From positions 124,001 through 188,000 of the forward strand of contig CAVXOR010000006.1 of the NCBI GenBank assembly GCA_963763475.1: a DNA stretch of 64,000 nt. The letters run 5' to 3'. Below the pieces are notes generated by a model, which was not told the origin of the DNA, ran no database searches, and saw nothing but the letters and a program-made list of their open reading frames with translations. Each line of letters begins with the position of its first letter. The stretch's first letter is position 1. Positions 60,768 to 64,000 of the stretch are shown piece after piece. Made by a program: the position numbers and the translations under genes. This stretch comes from AC-32 sp963763475. Its GTDB lineage: Bacteria; Actinomycetota; Thermoleophilia; Gaiellales; Gaiellaceae.

Positions 60768-61835
60768 CTAGCTGGTGCAGCTCGAGGTCAGGGTCGGCTT
60801 CGAGCCGTCGACCGGGACGCGCCAGGTCGACCAGCACTTCTGGCTCCTCGGCACCGAGTTGGCGACCAGCTCGCTCGAGTCCGGCGACCAGGCGGCCGTC
60901 GGCGCGTACTTGAGCTGGAGGAGACTGCGCACCTTCCCCGTCGCGACGTCGACGACGGCCAGTTTGCCGAGCGTTCCCGTGCCTGTCTCGAAGGCGATGT
61001 ACTTGCCGTCGGGCGACCAGCCGAACACGTTCTCGATCCTGCGGGGGACGAGAGCTCGGCTCTTGCCGCCCCCGGCCGAGATCAGGTGCAGCGCGACGGA
61101 CTTCCCGGCGAAGGCGACGTAGGCGACCTTCCCGACCTTCGGCGACCACAACGGATGCTGGCCGACTTTCACCAGCCGCCGGAGGTTGCTGCCGTCCGCC
61201 TTCGCCGTCCAGATGCCGAACGTCTTCCCGGAGTCGTTGGACGCGGTGCGCTCGAAGACGACCTTCGATCCGTCGCGCGAGAGACTCGGATCGACGTTGT
61301 CGAGCTTCTTTCCGCCGACCTTGCCGACGAGGGCTCCCGACTGGGCATCGAGGATCGTCACCGGCCCCGAGCAGCTGAGGCACGAGGGCGAGCCACGCCC
61401 GACCGCGATACGAGTTCCGGTTGGGTTCGTGACGAAGGAGAAGTCGTTGATTCCCCGGGCGATCTTCCGCGGCTTGCTCCCGGGCGCGAACCGGAGGATG
61501 TCTCCGTCCCGCAGCACGAGAAGCTGCTTCGACGGCAGCCAGGCGAGCTGGTTGGGCGGGTCGGGGCACTTGACGGTGCACACCGTGTAGCGGAGCGGCT
61601 GGGCGCTCGTGCCGTCGGCGTTCGCGGTGCAGAGCGCCTGCAGGACGTCGTTCGGGTTGCGGTGGCCGGTCGTCGGAGGCCAGCGCCTTCCGTAGTACGC
61701 GATTTGGGTCCCGTCCGGCGACCAGATCGGTTGGCTCACCTGCCGGCACGGCGAGATGCTCGTGGACGAGGCGCGGCTCGTGGCCGCGACGAACGCGAGA
61801 AGGACGACAGACGCTATGAGGACCCCACGGAACAT
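60768..61835 (-). CDS. Secreted TolB/WD40-like beta-propeller protein
   Basis: 355 residues. A signal peptide (1-23) is followed by about six PD40/WD40-like blades: PIWSPDGTQIAYYGRRWPPT (about 38-57), LSRDGSKVVFERTASNDSGK, PLWSPKVGKVAYVAF, FGWSPDGKYIAFETGTGTLG and AWSPDSSELVANS. Two Cys pairs are near the middle (CTVKCPD, SCLSCSG). A binding or scaffold protein outside the cell; ligand unknown. Confidence 0.85.
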   Translation of the reverse strand: MFRGVLIASVVLLAFVAATSRASSTSISPCRQVSQPIWSPDGTQIAYYGRRWPPTTGHRNPNDVLQALCTANADGTSAQPLRYTVCTVKCPDPPNQLAWLPSKQLLVLRDGDILRFAPGSKPRKIARGINDFSFVTNPTGTRIAVGRGSPSCLSCSGPVTILDAQSGALVGKVGGKKLDNVDPSLSRDGSKVVFERTASNDSGKTFGIWTAKADGSNLRRLVKVGQHPLWSPKVGKVAYVAFAGKSVALHLISAGGGKSRALVPRRIENVFGWSPDGKYIAFETGTGTLGKLAVVDVATGKVRSLLQLKYAPTAAWSPDSSELVANSVPRSQKCWSTWRVPVDGSKPTLTSSCTS

Positions 61836-62007
61836 GCTCCCAGGGTACGTCGCTCGTCTAGTGACGCACTAACGGGAAGCTACGTATTCGGCCATCGCCC
61901 GCCGGTCCGCGACCGTATGCGTAGCGCGATCCCGAGCCGGATCGCGAGGACGATCCCGACGAGCACGAGGATCCCGATCAGAGACCAGAACGGTCAGCCG
62001 CTTGGTT

Positions 62008-62205
62008 TCAAATTGCTGTTCTCCGGTCTCTCACCAGATAGGCGACGATCAGCGCAGCGGGGAAGAACACGAGGCTGAAGAGGAAGAAGAGGAAGAAGCT
62101 GTGCCCTTTACGGGCAGCGACACGGGCCGGCCAAAACGCGATCGCGATCCAGATGATGATCGCGACGATTGTCCAGATCCAGACTCCGTTGGCAGCGAGA
62201 AGCAC
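62008..62205 (-). CDS. Small two-helix membrane protein
   Basis: 65 residues: helix 1 WIWTIVAIIIWIAIAFWPAR (about 9-28), loop VAARKGHS, helix 2 FFLFFLFSLVFFPAALIVAY, and a basic end. Small actinobacterial membrane proteins with an ARxKGRSF-type loop look like this; no function is established. A GTG start lies 5 nt behind AAGGAGG. Confidence 0.72.
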   Translation of the reverse strand: MLLAANGVWIWTIVAIIIWIAIAFWPARVAARKGHSFFLFFLFSLVFFPAALIVAYLVRDRRTAI

Positions 62206-62311
62206 GTCGACCTCCTTGTGGTCGGGGCTCCCTAACGTATTGCCATCGCGGAGTCTTGCCTAGGCCGGATCGGCATCATCTGGGCGCGAAACCGTGTTGG
62301 ATCTCGGAGCG

Positions 62312-62348
62312 CTCGGGTGACATTCCCGAACACTGGCCCCGGCGACAC
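62312..62348 (+). repeat. Dispersed 37-bp repeat, copy B
   Basis: Contains CTCGGGTGACATTCCCGAAC and then CTGGCCCCGGCGA. It is the most diverged copy, with the 3' third changed, and lies 20 nt from the stop of the next gene. Confidence 0.65.
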
Positions 62349-62368
62349 AGCTGCTCCAGGTGAGGTGG

Positions 62369-62638
62369 CTAAGCCTCGACGTAGACCGAGATCGGTTGGA
62401 CGACGCCGTGCTCCTCCATCGTGGCCATGACTTCGGGTGGCGGCGAAGTCAACATTCCCTGCAGGGCTGCCAGATCGGCAACGTCGGCTGTGATCGCGAT
62501 CTTGTTGCTTCCGTCGTGGGCGACGAAATCGGTCACGTTGCTGCCGGTACCCGATTCGATGGCTGCGGCCCGGTCAGCCTTGCCCTGCAACCAACGATCG
62601 ATGTCTTCGACGGCATGGGTGATGACTACTCTCGGCAT
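62369..62638 (-). CDS. Small hypothetical protein (ferredoxin-like fold suggested)
   Basis: 89 residues: MPRVVITHAVEDIDRWLQGK (1-20), IESGTGSNVTDFVAHDGSNK and IAITADVADLAALQGMLTSP. The strand-helix-strand order and the ending VVQPISVYVEA suggest a small alpha/beta dimer like DUF3764/ABM proteins. AAGGGAG lies just before the ATG; an in-frame extension upstream crosses the repeat and is rejected. Confidence 0.75.
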   Translation of the reverse strand: MPRVVITHAVEDIDRWLQGKADRAAAIESGTGSNVTDFVAHDGSNKIAITADVADLAALQGMLTSPPPEVMATMEEHGVVQPISVYVEA

Positions 62639-62722
62639 CTCGACTCCCTTCGTGCGGAACGCTGCGGTCTGTCGGCCGACCGTACTACACCCAGGCGGCA
62701 CGCTTCGGAAGATGCCGAACAC

Positions 62723-62759
62723 CTCGGGTGACATTCCCGCACCCTGAACCAGGCAAGTC
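62723..62759 (+). repeat. Dispersed 37-bp repeat, copy C
   Basis: Contains CTCGGGTGACATTCCCGCAC, then CCTGAACCAGGCAAGTC. It matches copy A at 30 or more of 37 positions and lies in the 214-nt gap before the oxidoreductase gene. Confidence 0.75.
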
Positions 62760-62852
62760 ATCTGTCACCTGCTCGCGTCGCACTCCTCTGCTGGCGAAGT
62801 GCGAAAGCAACGCGCGCCGCATCACCGACGCCAGTAACGTGCGCCGAACAGG

Positions 62853-63776
62853 ATGCGAGCGGCCGGGATCACTGCACTCGGCGGGCCCGTCGAGATCTTC
62901 GAGGTGGACGAGCTGGCGACGCCTGGAGCAGGCGAGGTCCTCATCGACGTCGTCGCTGCCGGCATCGGCAACTGGGACGAGCTTGTCAGGATCGGCAGCT
63001 GGCAGATCGGCGGCCCGGCTCCGATGGCGCTCGGGACGGAGGCATCCGGGACGGTCGCAGCGGTCGGCTCCGGCGTGGCCGAGCTGCGCGAGGGGGACGA
63101 GGTGATGACACATCCGCTGCCGCTCCGGCGTCACGGGACGTGGGCGGCGAGGGTGCTCGCCCCGGCGGCGACCGTCGCGGCCCGGCCGCCAGAGGCGTCA
63201 TGGGAAGCCGGCGGAGCGTTTCCCATTCCGGCGCTCACTGCGGCTCAGGCACTCGACGAGGCTCTTGAGATCGAGAGCGGCGGCTGGGTCGTCGTCAACG
63301 GAGCCGGCGGAGTCACAGGTGGCCTGCTCGTCCAACTCGCCGCGGCTCGGGGCGCCCGCGTGATCGCGACCGCGAGCGCGAAGAAGGTCGAGCGCGTCCG
63401 CGACTACGGTGCATCGGAAGTGCTCGACTACCACGGCGACTGGCCTGCGCTCGCCCGCGAGATCACCGGCGGCGGCGCGCCCAAGGCCGTCAACGCTGCC
63501 CCCGGGCAGGCGGCGAGCACGTTGCAGGCGGTTGCTGACGGCGGCCGCCTCGCCACGATCACGGGCGACCCGCCGCGGGAAGAACGAGGCGTCGCCGTAT
63601 CCGACGTCTACGTCCGGCCCGATGGTCGGCAGCTTTCGGCCCTCGCGGAACTGCTGGCCCAGGGGACACTTAGGGTGCCGATGGCGTCCGTCAGTCCGCT
63701 CGAACAGGCGGCACAGGCGCTGCGGGAGGCAGTCGCGGGAGCAGACGGCGCGATCGTCCTGTCACTCCGAACCTAG
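62853..63776 (+). CDS. Zinc-independent MDR oxidoreductase (quinone-reductase-like)
   Basis: 307 residues. The GroES-like half has ALGTEASGTVAAVGSGVAEL (about 59-78) but none of the zinc Cys ligands of alcohol dehydrogenases. The Rossmann half has VVNGAGGVTGGLLVQLAAAR (about 147-166) and the NADP-contact region TASAKKVERVRDYGASEVLD. It should reduce a quinone or enone with NADPH. Starts at the ATG beginning MRAAGITALGG. Confidence 0.9.
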   Translation: MRAAGITALGGPVEIFEVDELATPGAGEVLIDVVAAGIGNWDELVRIGSWQIGGPAPMALGTEASGTVAAVGSGVAELREGDEVMTHPLPLRRHGTWAARVLAPAATVAARPPEASWEAGGAFPIPALTAAQALDEALEIESGGWVVVNGAGGVTGGLLVQLAAARGARVIATASAKKVERVRDYGASEVLDYHGDWPALAREITGGGAPKAVNAAPGQAASTLQAVADGGRLATITGDPPREERGVAVSDVYVRPDGRQLSALAELLAQGTLRVPMASVSPLEQAAQALREAVAGADGAIVLSLRT

Positions 63777-63834
63777 CCTGGCGCCCTGACGGTCGCGCCC
63801 AAGCTGCTGCAGCCGCGGCGACGGGGATGAGGAG

Positions 63835-63840
63835 TAGGGT
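63835..63840 (+). promoter_or_regulatory. -10 box TAGGGT of a probable leaderless promoter
   Basis: TAGGGT ends 7 nt before the ATG at 63848, and no Shine-Dalgarno is present. Confidence 0.45.
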
Positions 63841-63847
63841 CGGAGTC

Positions 63848-64000
63848 ATGGCTCGCGTAGGTCGCACGACAGGGTTGAAGGCGGTGGCATTTGTTGTCGC
63901 CTTTGCTTCGTTGACGATCAACTTCGGGCTGATCGACCTGGTCGACGGGTTCACCGGTTACGTCGATCAGGCCCGCAACCAGATCCTCGACGTGGGTTGG
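63848..64000 (+). CDS. Partial membrane protein, cut by the window end
   Basis: The first 51 codons only: a basic start (MARVGRTTGLK), a hydrophobic helix (about 11-33, AVAFVVAFASLTINFGLIDL) and VDGFTGYVDQARNQ. No stop is reached. The family cannot be named from this part. Confidence 0.6.
   Translation, partial: MARVGRTTGLKAVAFVVAFASLTINFGLIDLVDGFTGYVDQARNQILDVGW

Overview
The window is high-GC DNA from what is most likely an actinobacterium of the class Thermoleophilia (Gaiellales/Solirubrobacterales-like). The reasons are: heavy G/C bias at third codon positions, GTG/TTG starts, genes overlapping by ATGA/GTGA/TGATG, a Flp/Tad pilus locus without a secretin, a complete hopanoid operon, a rpoD-type sigma factor, ThyX, and many genes that seem to be read from leaderless mRNAs (a TANNNT box 6-9 nt before the start codon). 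The taxon is an inference; no rRNA is present. I found no tRNA, rRNA, CRISPR array, insertion sequence or prophage.

Layout. 1-8.9 kb: cyclophilin, a secreted PepSY-like protein with a clear terminator, a PKD/glucuronyl-C5-epimerase-like protein, aconitase, a YihY membrane protein, and a sugar-nucleotide epimerase coupled to a PIG-V-like mannosyltransferase. 8.9-18.3 kb (minus strand): a Tad pilus operon in the order flp, tadE, tadG (split in two frames), cpaB, cpaE/tadZ, cpaF/tadA, a VWA-TadB fusion, tadC, and a 483-residue coiled-coil protein. 18.7-21.2 kb: a secreted LAS/M15-like metallopeptidase, a DUF192 protein and an orphan OmpR-type regulator. 21.2-28.7 kb: a tightly overlapping operon hpnC-hpnD-hpnE-shc-hpnH-hpnG-ispH plus a degenerate YjbQ protein, which should carry out isoprenoid supply, squalene formation, cyclisation to hopene and start of side-chain extension. 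28.7-31.6 kb: membrane proteins leading into a CopC-CopD copper protein.

31.6-43.4 kb is a housekeeping mosaic: a lytic transglycosylase, a second epimerase, an S8 protease with an SDVSW repeat tail, a class V aminotransferase, DUF72, ThyX, an ECF sigma/anti-sigma pair, a degenerate SDR, two divergently transcribed superoxide dismutases, PlsY (apparent CTG start) and FolE2. 43.4-49.8 kb holds a histidine-kinase-like protein with a ruined ATPase domain coupled to an FMN alpha-hydroxy-acid oxidase and a hydrolase, an ankyrin protein, an Fpg/Nei glycosylase, an asparaginase, the principal sigma factor and a VOC protein. 49.8-58.6 kb has a GT-C glycosyltransferase divergent from a membrane sulfatase, a 50-residue zinc ribbon, a GAF protein, a tiny poly-glycine-tailed membrane protein, a 1-Cys peroxiredoxin, a RibD/DHFR-like protein and an MMPL exporter.

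58.6-64 kb looks different: short isolated genes, more A/T, an N-terminally truncated phosphotransferase relative, and three copies of a roughly 37-bp dispersed repeat between genes. The most interesting points for follow-up are the VWA-TadB fusion and split tadG in the pilus operon, the dispersed repeat, the leaderless promoter signature, the pseudo-kinase operon, and a patch of unusual codon use with two TTA codons near the end of shc.
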